The translations under genes were made by a program, and so were the position numbers. 64,000 nucleotides of DNA from Vibrio intestinalis (lineage in GTDB: Bacteria > Pseudomonadota > Gammaproteobacteria > Enterobacterales > Vibrionaceae). Shown in pieces: positions 8,286 to 16,691 of this stretch; within the stretch, counting starts at the first letter, position 1, and every line of letters begins with the position of its first letter. The notes beneath the pieces are model-generated. The model ran no database searches. It saw nothing but the letters and a program-made list of their open reading frames with translations, and was not told where the DNA came from. Where the stretch lies: NCBI RefSeq assembly GCF_025195085.2, contig NZ_JANAVY020000006.1, positions 124,001-188,000 on the forward strand. Reading direction: 5' to 3'.

Positions 8286-9101
8286 TTAACCAAATTGTTT
8301 CTTGTACTGGGATGGCGATACGCCTTGTAAGCGAGAAAAACTGTGGGTGAAAGTGCTCTGACCGGAAAAGCCAGTCAGCTCTGCCACTTTACCCAAGGTG
8401 AACTGCCCTTGCTCTATAAGCTTTTTCGCTTTGTCGATGCGCTTGTTCAATACATATTGGTGAGGGGTGATGCCCATATGCTCTTTAAACAGCATATGAA
8501 ACTGACTTTCGCCCAAGAACACACTGCCCGCTAACTGAGCAACTGAGATTTTATGAGTGAGATGCTGTTCGATGTAGCGATCGATGGCTTCTAAATCAAA
8601 GCGTGACTCTTTCTGCCTTGCTGATAACGCGGAGATATGGCGATTCAGTAATGCCATCACTGTGTCGTTACAGGCACGGCTTAACAACAGATCATTAGGA
8701 CTCGCTTGCATCTCTGCCACCAGCATTTGAATCAACTTCTGGATTTGACCATCCAACTGAAAGTAAGTCTCAGATTGATTGAGTTCATTCAAACGCTGCA
8801 ACATCAATGGGTCATCGTTATCGGGCATAGGCATGTTCAGCACCAAAATGTCCGACTGCCCGACCACACCGCCAAAGGCATGCCCTGAGCCAGAGGTCAC
8901 CACACAGCCTTGTCCCGGCCCAACTAAATTGCCATAGCCGCTGACTTCAAACTCCGCTTGCCCCTTCAAACCAATCACAATTTGGGTATAGCTGTGATCA
9001 TGACAATCCATATAAGAAGGCAAGGTCACCAACTCCGCAGGTTTGGGTGACAAAATTTTGGACATATCAAGATTGATAGGTGGTGTGTTTGGGTCGCTCA
9101 T
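8286..9101 (-). CDS. putR: AraC family regulator, probable PutR activator of proline genes
   Basis: A 271-residue protein. The N-terminal ~140 residues form a cupin-like sensor (MDCHDHSYTQIVIGLKGQAEF followed by a GPGQGCVV turn). The C-terminal ~100 residues are two AraC helix-turn-helix units: IDRYIEQHLTHKISVAQLA / FLGESQFHMLFKEHMGITP and LGKVAELTGFSGQSTFTHSF. The ending SRLQGVSPSQYKKQFG is the typical AraC C-terminus. It lies 187 bp upstream of putA on the same strand. In V. vulnificus an AraC-like PutR activates putAP together with CRP (from memory), and the tandem repeats in front of putA fit that model. The PutR assignment is by position and family, not by a sequence search. Confidence 0.75.
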   Translation of the reverse strand: MSDPNTPPINLDMSKILSPKPAELVTLPSYMDCHDHSYTQIVIGLKGQAEFEVSGYGNLVGPGQGCVVTSGSGHAFGGVVGQSDILVLNMPMPDNDDPLMLQRLNELNQSETYFQLDGQIQKLIQMLVAEMQASPNDLLLSRACNDTVMALLNRHISALSARQKESRFDLEAIDRYIEQHLTHKISVAQLAGSVFLGESQFHMLFKEHMGITPHQYVLNKRIDKAKKLIEQGQFTLGKVAELTGFSGQSTFTHSFSRLQGVSPSQYKKQFG

Positions 9102-9539
9102 AGCCGTCCTATTAGGCGATCATAGAGAAGAAGTTTGATGGTATACCAATTCTCGTTTGATCTCGAAAATTTCTGCAATGCGCATGAAAATGCATAAATT
9201 GCTTCAACAAACTGCTTAAATCTATTTTGTAAATCGAGACAAAAGTGAAGATTTTAGTGCCGGAAGAATGATCAAGTGCACATAAATTACGGCTGATGTC
9301 ACTCCTAAGCCCATTACCTGATAGGAAATGTCATTCTTTACTTGCTTATTTCCGTGAACTCCCCAAAATAATGCGTGGTACTTTGGATTTATTTTTATAA
9401 AGTTATGATAGTCTTATCGTCCAGAGTGCTAAAAGGATAGTAGACTCTTACTGATGGCAGAAAACCAATGGACTGTCAAAAAATTGTCTGTGATTGTTCT
9501 TACTTTAGTGAATTTAAACGTTAATTGTTGTAGAGACTT
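9102..9539. other. Intergenic region, divergent promoters
   Basis: This 438-bp gap separates the minus-strand AraC-type gene from the plus-strand PEGA genes and must hold both promoters. A possible -10 element TATGAT lies near 9404 for the plus strand. I see no long reading frame, terminator or clear operator. Confidence 0.4.
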
Positions 9540-10646
9540 ATGATAACACGTCGCATCCCCGCGCTTTTGCTTGCGCTAAGCCCATTTTGGGTATCGACAT
9601 CGGTAGTTGCAGAGAGTGCAAACTCAACGGATCCTGTAATTGCTATCGATAAAAAATTAAGTAATAAACAGTCAGAAATGAGTAACCTTGCTGCAGAATA
9701 CGATGCAGAAGCTGACCGTTACCAACAACTGCAAAACGAGCACGGCAAACTTAAGCGCGATGAAAGCGAGTTAAACGCTAAACGTAATCGAGCTAAATCT
9801 GCTTTGGACAAACAATATAGCCGTCTTTTAGAAGATCCAGATATTGATTTAGTAAGTTTCCAAAAAGCCTACCAAGATGCTTGGAGTGCAGTAAAAGCAA
9901 ACCAAACCGCTCTACTTGAAAGCCAGCAATCTATCACTGAAAGCGAAATCCGCCTTTCTCAAGTGAAACAAAAGCAAGCTCGCCTATCTTCTGAGTTCTC
10001 ATACCTAGAAGAGCAAAAAGTAGAAGCTCGAATCAAACGTCTTGAAGCTGAACTGCGCGAAAGCGACGTGATGCAAACAAACTACAAAACGACTTGTTCT
10101 GCAACCATGACTTTGGGTGAGTGTACTAGCCAAGGCCAATACCTAACTAAGCAAAAAGCAGTAAAAGCGTTTAAAGCTAAGTTAATGGATAGCCTAACTG
10201 AATCGAACATCGCGAAACAAAACGCGAAAGGTGTTCAGCTTAATGTGCACGTACAAGACAGCCAAATCATGCGCTCAGGTTTTGAAGGCAACAACAGCTA
10301 CTTCACTGAGATGCAAGCACAGCTTCAAGCAAAACCAGAAGCGACTGCAGCATGTAAACTTCTTAACGTTTCTAGCCGTTACTGTCTAAAAGACGCATCT
10401 TCGGCTCAACAAGAAAAGAAGCAAGATAAAAACTGGGTGAGCGTGACAGTACGCTCGGATCAGTACAACGACTCCGTGACAATTAACGGTGTTGATTACG
10501 GTAGCACTCCGGTTGAAGTGTTACTGCCAAAAGGTATCCATCAAGTGACTGTTACTAAGCAAGGCTATCAAACCTACAACCGCGAAGTAACGATTAATCA
10601 AAACGATACCGTTTGGGTAAAACTTCGCTCAAAATCTGAAGGTTAA
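9540..10646 (+). CDS. Secreted coiled-coil protein with C-terminal PEGA domain
   Basis: A 368-residue protein with a signal peptide (MITRRIPALLLALSPFWVS to about the VVAES site). A long charged coiled-coil region follows (~35-175, rich in Glu, Lys and Gln). Then comes a central part with a Cys pair (TTCSATMTLGEC), and a C-terminal PEGA domain (~297-365) recognised by DSVTINGVDYGSTPVEVLLPKG. PEGA domains are small beta-sandwiches found in surface and envelope proteins, thought to bind ligands or walls. The next gene encodes a paralogue with the same first three parts plus an extra domain, so the pair arose by tandem duplication. Its role is unknown. Confidence 0.75.
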   Translation: MITRRIPALLLALSPFWVSTSVVAESANSTDPVIAIDKKLSNKQSEMSNLAAEYDAEADRYQQLQNEHGKLKRDESELNAKRNRAKSALDKQYSRLLEDPDIDLVSFQKAYQDAWSAVKANQTALLESQQSITESEIRLSQVKQKQARLSSEFSYLEEQKVEARIKRLEAELRESDVMQTNYKTTCSATMTLGECTSQGQYLTKQKAVKAFKAKLMDSLTESNIAKQNAKGVQLNVHVQDSQIMRSGFEGNNSYFTEMQAQLQAKPEATAACKLLNVSSRYCLKDASSAQQEKKQDKNWVSVTVRSDQYNDSVTINGVDYGSTPVEVLLPKGIHQVTVTKQGYQTYNREVTINQNDTVWVKLRSKSEG

Positions 10647-10692
10647 GTCAAATCTAGCCTATGCGATAAAAACGAGCCAATTCACAAAGATG

Positions 10693-10756
10693 AACGAAAA
10701 CGCCATTTTGCTTCTAAGTTACAACGATAACTTAAGACAAAGTGGCGTTTTCGTTT
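10693..10756 (+). terminator. Long hairpin between the two PEGA genes
   Basis: A 13-bp perfect outer stem (10693-10705 with 10743-10755) encloses a further interrupted stem (10715-10721 with 10728-10734) and a 6-nt loop, about 24 pairs in all. The 3' side runs GTTTTCGTTT, a weak T tract. It probably ends most transcripts of the first PEGA gene. Confidence 0.65.
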
Positions 10757-10799
10757 AGAATAGGTCAATTAACCCAATTTAAGATGTAGAAAGACTAAG

Positions 10800-12626
10800 A
10801 TGCGAACAAGTTTATCCACTCTCCTGCTGGCATTATCTCCTTGCCTCATGAGCACGACTGCGTTTGCTGAAGACACAGCACCCTCTGTTGTGGCGATTGA
10901 TGATCAACTCTTCACCAAGCATACTGAACTGAAAGAAGCACGCAAAGCTCTTAACGAACAAGAGACTACCGTGTCTCGCCTCACTACCGAGCTAGAAAAA
11001 ACCAACAGTATCAGCGCAGAACTGAGCGATAAATTTGCCGCAGCCAAAAAACAACTCGACTCTGACTACAAACGCATGATTGACGACCCAAGCGTCGATA
11101 TTGCTACTACTCAAGCGGTTTACCAGGGTGCATGGAATGCACTGAAAACCAGCCAGTCAGATAAACTTTCTGCAGCACAGAGCCTAGAAGAAGGCCAACT
11201 AGAGCTAACTAAGCGTAAAGCGGCTGTTACTGCTCTTGAGCAAACCATCGCCGAATTTGATGAAGTCAAAATTCGCGCTCGCGTCGCTCGCTTAAATGAT
11301 GAGCTTGAACCAGCAAAACAAGTTAACGTTAGCTTTACCAACCGTTGCCAAGCGAACATGACGCTATCGCAGTGTGATGGCCAAACTAAAGAGCTCGCAC
11401 TGCAAAAAGCGGTGAAGCAATTCCAAAGCGAACTGCTTGCACAAACAACCGAATCTGAAGTGGTCGTCGCTAACGCGAATAAAACTCCTCTTAACATTCA
11501 CGTACTGCGCCACACAACCTCTCAATCAGGCTTTTACGATGGTGAGCGTTACCGCGCAATCATGGATGTCGAACTCGAAGCTCGTCCGAACGATACGGCT
11601 GCTTGTCACTTATTGGGTGTCGACAAGCAATACTGTTTCGCTCCGGGTTATACCTCTGGCGACCAATTCGACAATGAAAAAGAGATTGCTTGGGTAACCT
11701 TGTCGGTTCGCTCAAACCAATACAACGACAAAGTGTTTGTTGATGGCGTGGCATACGGCAGTACACCTGTAGAAGTGATGCTTCCAGTAGGTCAGCACCA
11801 TATTCAAATTCACAAAGATGGCTACAACAGTTTTGATCAAAATCTCACCATCAAATCTGACCATAATCTAAAAGCGGTTCTCAAACAAAAAGCCAACCCG
11901 CTACGCGCTGGCGATCGCTTCGCAGATCGACTAAAAACTGGCAACAAAGCGCCGCAAGTCGTGACAGTTTTACCAGGTCGTTACTTAATTGGTGAACACG
12001 CTTCCGATCAGGTAACCCTTGATCATGCTTTCGGTATGGGTGCGACACCAATTACCGTAAGTCAGTTTGAACAGTTCGTTGCTCAAACCGACTACCAAAC
12101 AGACTCAGAGCTAAAAAACACCTGTACTGCTATTGTTGCGGGAGAAGTGACTGCGGTTGAGAAAAGCTACTGGCGTAACCCAGGCTTTAAGCAATCGCCA
12201 CACGCACCTGTAGTCTGCATTAGCCAAAATGACGCCCAAGCGTACGTAAAATGGCTAAGCCAACAAACCGGCGCGCATTACCGTCTACCAAGCGAAGATG
12301 AGTGGGAAATTGCAGCTCGTGCAGGTAGCCAAGCCAACTATTGGTGGGGCAATAACTTTTTAGCAGGCAACGCTAACACTGGCTGGAGCAGCTCTCCGTG
12401 GTCAAATGTAAGTACATCACCAGTAACGGCGTTTAAAGCGAACCCTCTTGGTATTTACGACACAGTAGGTAACGTTTGGCAGTGGACAGATAGCTCACAA
12501 GGGATCACCAAAGGTGGCGCTTGGAACTTCTCGCCATCGAAAGCAGTTGCGCACGAAAGATTGTATCTATCATCTTCGAGTTCAGCGAACTACGTCGGCT
12601 TTAGGGTTGTTCGAGACATCAACTAA
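10800..12626 (+). CDS. Secreted coiled-coil / PEGA / SUMF1-like (FGE-sulfatase fold) protein
   Basis: A 608-residue protein with a signal peptide (MRTSLSTLLLALSPCLMSTTAFAED), coiled coil (~35-175), Cys-containing middle, PEGA domain (~293-362; KVFVDGVAYGSTPVEVMLPVG) and a C-terminal SUMF1/FGE-sulfatase domain (~395-606). The last is identified by YRLPSEDEWEIAARAG, NPLGIYDTVGNVWQWT, KGGAWNFSPS and the terminal GFRVVRD. In true formylglycine-generating enzymes the strand after GGSW carries two catalytic cysteines; here it reads GGAWNFSPSKAVAHERLYL, with no Cys. This copy is therefore not expected to make formylglycine and more likely uses the fold for binding. It is a paralogue of the preceding gene with an added domain. 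Its function is not known to me. Confidence 0.8.
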   Translation: MRTSLSTLLLALSPCLMSTTAFAEDTAPSVVAIDDQLFTKHTELKEARKALNEQETTVSRLTTELEKTNSISAELSDKFAAAKKQLDSDYKRMIDDPSVDIATTQAVYQGAWNALKTSQSDKLSAAQSLEEGQLELTKRKAAVTALEQTIAEFDEVKIRARVARLNDELEPAKQVNVSFTNRCQANMTLSQCDGQTKELALQKAVKQFQSELLAQTTESEVVVANANKTPLNIHVLRHTTSQSGFYDGERYRAIMDVELEARPNDTAACHLLGVDKQYCFAPGYTSGDQFDNEKEIAWVTLSVRSNQYNDKVFVDGVAYGSTPVEVMLPVGQHHIQIHKDGYNSFDQNLTIKSDHNLKAVLKQKANPLRAGDRFADRLKTGNKAPQVVTVLPGRYLIGEHASDQVTLDHAFGMGATPITVSQFEQFVAQTDYQTDSELKNTCTAIVAGEVTAVEKSYWRNPGFKQSPHAPVVCISQNDAQAYVKWLSQQTGAHYRLPSEDEWEIAARAGSQANYWWGNNFLAGNANTGWSSSPWSNVSTSPVTAFKANPLGIYDTVGNVWQWTDSSQGITKGGAWNFSPSKAVAHERLYLSSSSSANYVGFRVVRDIN

Positions 12627-12648
12627 AACCGAACCATTTTAAGTAATT

Positions 12649-12671
12649 AGGGGGGAATTCCCCCCTTTTTT
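12649..12671 (+). promoter_or_regulatory. VqmA operator palindrome overlapping a rho-independent terminator
   Basis: AGGGGGG-AATT-CCCCCCT (12649-12666) is a perfect 18-bp palindrome. As I recall, VqmA of V. cholerae binds a near-identical 18-bp G6/C6 palindrome at the vqmR promoter. The same sequence, a 6-bp GC stem with six T residues (12666-12671) 24 bases past the stop codon of the preceding gene, also has the form of an intrinsic terminator. Its centre lies about 43 bp before the inferred vqmR start, a class II activator position. Confidence 0.75.
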
Positions 12672-12700
12672 GATCCTGAGATTCTCGGTAATCTTTGTTC

Positions 12701-12857
12701 TGAGTTCTGAAATGAAAGCATCAGAACTCGGTACCAATATCGATTGTTGGTGCGTCTATACTCAGCATACCCTCGCTGGGTCATAGAACCTCTTCTACAC
12801 GTCGACAAGAACTATTCTTGTTTTTGCCAGATATCCAACCGATATCTGGCTTTTTTT
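12701..12857 (+). ncRNA. vqmR: VqmR small regulatory RNA
   Basis: A noncoding stretch lies between the VqmA-type palindrome and vqmA. It begins with a 9-bp hairpin (GAGTTCTGA 12702-12710 with TCAGAACTC 12721-12729). It ends with a textbook terminator: GCCAGATATC (12826-12835), loop CAACC, GATATCTGGC (12841-12850), then seven T residues. A -10-like TAATCT at 12689-12694 would start the RNA near 12701, giving about 157 nt. VqmR in V. cholerae, as I recall, is about 140 nt, is encoded directly upstream of vqmA and is activated by VqmA; it is an Hfq-dependent sRNA acting on vpsT, among other mRNAs. The identity rests on position, operator and terminator; the 5' end is inferred. Confidence 0.8.
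12826..12857 (+). terminator. Terminator of vqmR
   Basis: A perfect 10-bp stem with a 5-nt loop and seven T residues, about 80 bases before the vqmA start. The poly-U end would also serve as the Hfq-binding tail of the sRNA. Confidence 0.9.
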
Positions 12858-12936
12858 ATTTCCTCAACTCCTTGAATACCTTAAACTATAAGCCTCTGAT
12901 GTCATATCTATAACTATTATAAAAAGAGTCGATCGG

Positions 12937-13647
12937 ATGGACCAAAACCTCTCTTCATTGATGAGCCAATTGCCCGGCTACTGGGGCTGTAAAGATCGCA
13001 ATTCTGTTTTTGTGTGCGCAAACCTTGCCTACGCAAATTTAGTCGGTTTTGACTCTGTAGAACAGCTGATCGGCAAAGCGGACTTCGATGTTCCATGCCA
13101 AACCTCGAACTGCGCCAAAGACTTTCAACAACAAGATCAATACGTGGTTACAACCGGCCATTCACTCAAAGTGCTCGATATTCACCCCTACCCCGATGGC
13201 AGTTGGCGAGCTCATATCTTTACGAAAAAACCATGGCTTGATGAGCAAGGAAAGGTGCAAGGCAGCATCTTTTATGGGCAAGACCTGACGGAAACGGCAA
13301 TTCTTGAAGTCGGACACTGGGTATGTCGCGCTACAGGTTTGGATGATATTTGCCAACTGGCCAACAGCGATCATCTGCAGCACGCTACAGAAAAACTCAC
13401 CCAGCGTGAACGAGAAGCGCTATTTTTGCTGCTTTACGGTAAGAAGCCGACTTATATTGCATCGGCGATGAACATCTCGATTAAGACGTTAGAAAGCTAT
13501 GTCGCTCGATTAAGAGCCAAATTCGGCGCGCACAGTAAAGCGCATTTGATCGATCTTGCCCTAGAGAGAGGCTATGGCTCAATCATCCCGCAATCTCTGC
13601 TAAAAAGACAGCTGTCTGTTATTTTACACAACGAGCCGAATCACTAA
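12937..13647 (+). CDS. vqmA: VqmA, PAS/LuxR-type quorum-sensing regulator
   Basis: A 236-residue protein with an N-terminal PAS domain (~1-125) and a C-terminal LuxR/NarL helix-turn-helix (~155-215; LTQREREALFLLLYGKKPTYIASAMNISIKTLESYVARLRAKF). VqmA is the cytoplasmic receptor for the autoinducer DPO (3,5-dimethylpyrazin-2-ol) and activates the VqmR sRNA. Residues I recall as DPO contacts in V. cholerae VqmA (Tyr36, Phe67, Phe99, Lys101) align with Tyr32, Phe63, Phe95 and Lys97 here with a constant offset of four. The gene lies directly downstream of vqmR, and the neighbouring pdxH and lap genes match the V. cholerae chromosome II order as I remember it. Confidence 0.88.
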   Translation: MDQNLSSLMSQLPGYWGCKDRNSVFVCANLAYANLVGFDSVEQLIGKADFDVPCQTSNCAKDFQQQDQYVVTTGHSLKVLDIHPYPDGSWRAHIFTKKPWLDEQGKVQGSIFYGQDLTETAILEVGHWVCRATGLDDICQLANSDHLQHATEKLTQREREALFLLLYGKKPTYIASAMNISIKTLESYVARLRAKFGAHSKAHLIDLALERGYGSIIPQSLLKRQLSVILHNEPNH

Positions 13648-13683
13648 GCGCAGCTAAATGTAATTGTGACTCTATATAAAACA

Positions 13684-13710
13684 AAAACGCCGCTTATTCA
13701 GCGGCGTTTT
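13684..13710. terminator. Bidirectional terminator between vqmA and pdxH
   Basis: A 10-bp stem, AAAACGCCGC (13684-13693) with GCGGCGTTTT (13701-13710), with a 7-nt loop and A/T runs on both sides, between convergent genes. Confidence 0.9.
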
Positions 13711-13723
13711 CTATTGTTTAGCT

Positions 13724-14359
13724 CTATGGCGCAAGTCGGTCGATATCCCACTTGTCATCATCGTGAGAGTATAAGAATCGGTCATGAAGGCGATGCTCGC
13801 CTCCTTGCCAAAACTCAATGCTAGTCGGTCGAATGCGGAATCCTCCCCAGAAAGATGGCACAGGGATTTCGCCTTTAGCAAACTTCTGTTTCAGCTCTAG
13901 AAACTTACCCTCTAGTACACCACGCGCCGAAATTCGGCTGCTTTGCTTACTGGCAATCGCCGCAATTTGGCTCTCTTTCGGACGAGAAGTAAAGTATTTG
14001 ATGTTTTCAGCAGCGCTTAGCTTTTCTGCCACACCGACCACGTTCACTTGTCGCTCTAAGTTGTGCCAAGGAAAATGTAGGCTCACTTTTGCGTTGTGCT
14101 CAATATGTTGCGCTTTGCGACTGCCTAAGTTGGTGTAGAAAACAAACCCACGAGCATCGCAGTGCTTTAGCAATACAATTCGTTGGTAAGGTTGACCTGT
14201 TTCATCCACAGTCGCAACAGTCATGGCCGTTGGGTCCATCAGCTTCGCATCCACTGCTTGCTGTAACCAAAAATTAAACTGATCAATAGGATCTTTCTGC
14301 AAATCTTTACGACGCAAGCCGCCTTGGGTGTATTCGCGGCGAATATCTTCAAGTTCCAT
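13724..14359 (-). CDS. pdxH: Pyridoxine/pyridoxamine 5'-phosphate oxidase
   Basis: A 211-residue flavoenzyme that makes pyridoxal 5'-phosphate from PNP or PMP using FMN and oxygen. The start [17 protein letters not shown] at 14359 has an AGGAG site (CAGGAGATGAG) and gives the family's usual length; a longer frame reaches 14398 without a site. Signature segments are [23 protein letters not shown] (FMN-binding), [16 protein letters not shown] and the C-terminal [18 protein letters not shown] with WDIDRLAP at the end, all typical of PdxH. It stands alone between the vqmA terminator and the divergent lap operon. Confidence 0.96.
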   Translation of the reverse strand: MELEDIRREYTQGGLRRKDLQKDPIDQFNFWLQQAVDAKLMDPTAMTVATVDETGQPYQRIVLLKHCDARGFVFYTNLGSRKAQHIEHNAKVSLHFPWHNLERQVNVVGVAEKLSAAENIKYFTSRPKESQIAAIASKQSSRISARGVLEGKFLELKQKFAKGEIPVPSFWGGFRIRPTSIEFWQGGEHRLHDRFLYSHDDDKWDIDRLAP

Positions 14360-14585
14360 CTCATCTCCTGCACATTTTTTTGGTGATTGTGCGCGCATAT
14401 TATTGATAACTCAATACCCTTTCTCATTTAGCGTCTAAACTTATCTTAATTGGTTATGAAACTCGTCACTCTTTAATTTTCTAAAGTCTCAATTACAGGA
14501 CAACGTTTTAATAGCAACTTCTTAACATGGATGTGTTAAGGTAATAAAATCAATCAAATACCTTCGTATTTAATAGGATAGACGA

Positions 14586-15977
14586 ATGAGTAAAAGCAGT
14601 TACGACCGTCTCGACAACAACGAGCTAGACTACGTAGATGACAAGACTGCCGCCTTACTTTTAAATACCCCAAGCAGTGCACGTATCATGCTTTGGCTGA
14701 TGCTACTTTTTTTCATCATAGCAGTGGCTTGGGCGTCTTGGGCAGAGATCGACAAAGTAACCGTCGGGCAAGGTAAAGTTGTTCCCTCTTCGCAAATTCA
14801 AGTCGTGCAAAACTTAGAAGGCGGATTGGTCAAAGAAATCCTCGTCCGTGAAGGTGAAGTGGTCGAAAAAGGTCAACAATTACTGCTCATCGATGACACT
14901 CGTTTTCGCTCAGACTTTCGCGAGCGCGAGCAACAAGTCGCCAACTTAACCGCCAATGTATTACAGCTCTCCGCTTCCCTTACCAGTGTGACGATTAACG
15001 AAGACTTTAATTCAGACAACTGGCAAAAAAACGTCATCCTAGATTACAGTAAACTCGCCTTCCCTTTAGAGTTTGCCGAGAAAAAACCACAGCTCGTCGC
15101 GCGTCAGCAAGCGGAATATCGCCAAGATCTTAACAACCTCAGAAACCAGATTTCTCTTATCGACCAGCAAGTGAAACAAAAACAACAAGACTTAGTTGAA
15201 ATTCAAGCGCGCGTAAGAAACCTACGCAGCAGCTATAACTTCGCCCGTAAAGAGTTAGACATCACTCGCCCTCTCGCAGAAGAAGGGGTCGTACCACGTA
15301 TTGAACTGCTCAAACTACAGCGCCAAGTCAACGATACTCGCCGAGAGATGACCTCGAGTGAGTTAAAAGTCCCGGTACTGAAATCCGCTATTCGCGAGTC
15401 CATGCTCAGCCGTATCGATGCAGCGCAGAAATTCCGCTCTGAGCAACAAGAAAAGCTCAACGAAGCGCAAGACCGCCTATCAGCAATGACAGAGTCCACT
15501 GTAGGTTTAGAAGACCGAGTTAACCGAACTGTGGTTATCTCCCCCGTGACTGGCACAGTAAAAACCCTCAACATTAATACAGTCGGTGGCGTCATTCAGC
15601 CGGGTATGGACATTGTTGAGATTGTACCAAGTGAAGACACGCTATTAGTTGAAGCCAAAATTGCCCCGCAAGATATCGCCTTCCTTCGCCCTGAATTACA
15701 CGCCATCGTAAAATTCAGCGCCTACGACTTCACAAAATATGGCGGCCTTGTAGGGGTACTTGAACATATCAGTGCCGACACAACAACCGATGAAGAAGGC
15801 AATAGCTTCTACTTAGTTCGTGTCCGCACTTCTGAAACCAGCTTAAGCGAAGATAATTCTCTACCTATCATCCCCGGTATGACTGCATCAGTTGACATCA
15901 TTACCGGCAAACGCACAGTGATGAATTACCTTCTTAAACCGATCCTTAGCGCCAAAACCAATGCACTTAAAGAGTAA
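14586..15977 (+). CDS. lapC: Type I secretion membrane-fusion protein LapC (HlyD family)
   Basis: A 463-residue protein. A short cytoplasmic tail and one membrane helix (~34-52; MLWLMLLFFIIAVAWASWA) are followed by HlyD-family periplasmic parts: a lipoyl-like half (VVQNLEGGLVKEILVREGEVVEKGQQLL), a long coiled-coil hairpin (~105-310), and a returning beta-barrel domain (VISPVTGTVKTLNINTVGG). It links the inner-membrane ABC transporter LapB to an outer-membrane TolC-like channel and exports a large RTX adhesin. It is the first gene of lapC-lapG-lapD-lapB, and the 3' end overlaps lapG by 17 bases. The outer-membrane partner (lapE) and the adhesin are not in this window. Confidence 0.9.
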   Translation: MSKSSYDRLDNNELDYVDDKTAALLLNTPSSARIMLWLMLLFFIIAVAWASWAEIDKVTVGQGKVVPSSQIQVVQNLEGGLVKEILVREGEVVEKGQQLLLIDDTRFRSDFREREQQVANLTANVLQLSASLTSVTINEDFNSDNWQKNVILDYSKLAFPLEFAEKKPQLVARQQAEYRQDLNNLRNQISLIDQQVKQKQQDLVEIQARVRNLRSSYNFARKELDITRPLAEEGVVPRIELLKLQRQVNDTRREMTSSELKVPVLKSAIRESMLSRIDAAQKFRSEQQEKLNEAQDRLSAMTESTVGLEDRVNRTVVISPVTGTVKTLNINTVGGVIQPGMDIVEIVPSEDTLLVEAKIAPQDIAFLRPELHAIVKFSAYDFTKYGGLVGVLEHISADTTTDEEGNSFYLVRVRTSETSLSEDNSLPIIPGMTASVDIITGKRTVMNYLLKPILSAKTNALKE

Positions 15978-16686
15978 ATTGGGCGCCAAGATCAACCCTG
16001 TTATGTCGCGAATTGCCCAACAAATGAAGTACGCGACAATTGCTGGCTTAGTCCTGTTTAGCTCCGGTGCTTCGATGGCGCTAAACAGTAAAGAACAACA
16101 ACTCGTTGATGCGGTTGGACGTGTCTATGGAGAGCGCGCAGCCAAACGAGTCACCACTTGGCGAACAGAAATGGCTCGCTTTAAAAGCTTGTCAGAAAAA
16201 CAAAAACTGACCCAAGTGAATCGATTTTTTAATCAGCTGAATTTCGTCAACGACGATCGGCTGTGGGGGAAAAACGACTACTGGGCAACACCACTGGAAT
16301 TTTTGGGCAGTAACGCCGGAGATTGTGAAGACTTTACTATTGCTAAGTATTTCTCTTTATTGGAATTAGGAGTCTCAGATAAGAAACTCCGTCTGGTGTA
16401 TGTTAAAGCGATCACTTTGAACCAGTTCCACATGGTTCTAGCGTATTACTCAACACCCAGTGCCGAGCCCGTGATATTGGATAATATCAACCCAGAGATA
16501 AAAACCGCGTCCAGTCGTCGCGATCTGCTACCGATATACAGTTTTAATGGTCGCAATCTTTGGCTTATGAAATCAAAAAACGGACAGTTGGCAGGGAAGT
16601 CATCACGCCTCAGTTTATGGAATGACCTCCGTGCCAGAGAGAAATCACTCAAATTAAACAAACCAATTGTAAATTTCGATGAGTAG
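15961..16686 (+). CDS. lapG: LapG periplasmic cysteine protease (transglutaminase-like)
   Basis: A 241-residue protein with an N-terminal signal segment (ATIAGLVLFSSGASMA, cleavage near residue 40) and the bacterial transglutaminase-like fold of LapG. The catalytic triad is visible: Cys122 in GDCEDF, His157 in FHMVLAY and Asp174 in ILDNI. LapG cuts the N-terminus of the retained adhesin and so releases cells from the biofilm; calcium is required in Pseudomonas. LapD, encoded next, sequesters LapG when c-di-GMP is high. The ATG lies inside the end of lapC, so translation is probably coupled. Confidence 0.93.
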   Translation: MHLKSKLGAKINPVMSRIAQQMKYATIAGLVLFSSGASMALNSKEQQLVDAVGRVYGERAAKRVTTWRTEMARFKSLSEKQKLTQVNRFFNQLNFVNDDRLWGKNDYWATPLEFLGSNAGDCEDFTIAKYFSLLELGVSDKKLRLVYVKAITLNQFHMVLAYYSTPSAEPVILDNINPEIKTASSRRDLLPIYSFNGRNLWLMKSKNGQLAGKSSRLSLWNDLRAREKSLKLNKPIVNFDE

Positions 16687-16691
16687 ATAAT

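Noticed and set aside
12650..12671. Plain terminator of the SUMF1-like gene only
   Set aside because: The 18-bp palindrome form and its place before vqmR fit a VqmA operator, so I list it as a dual element.
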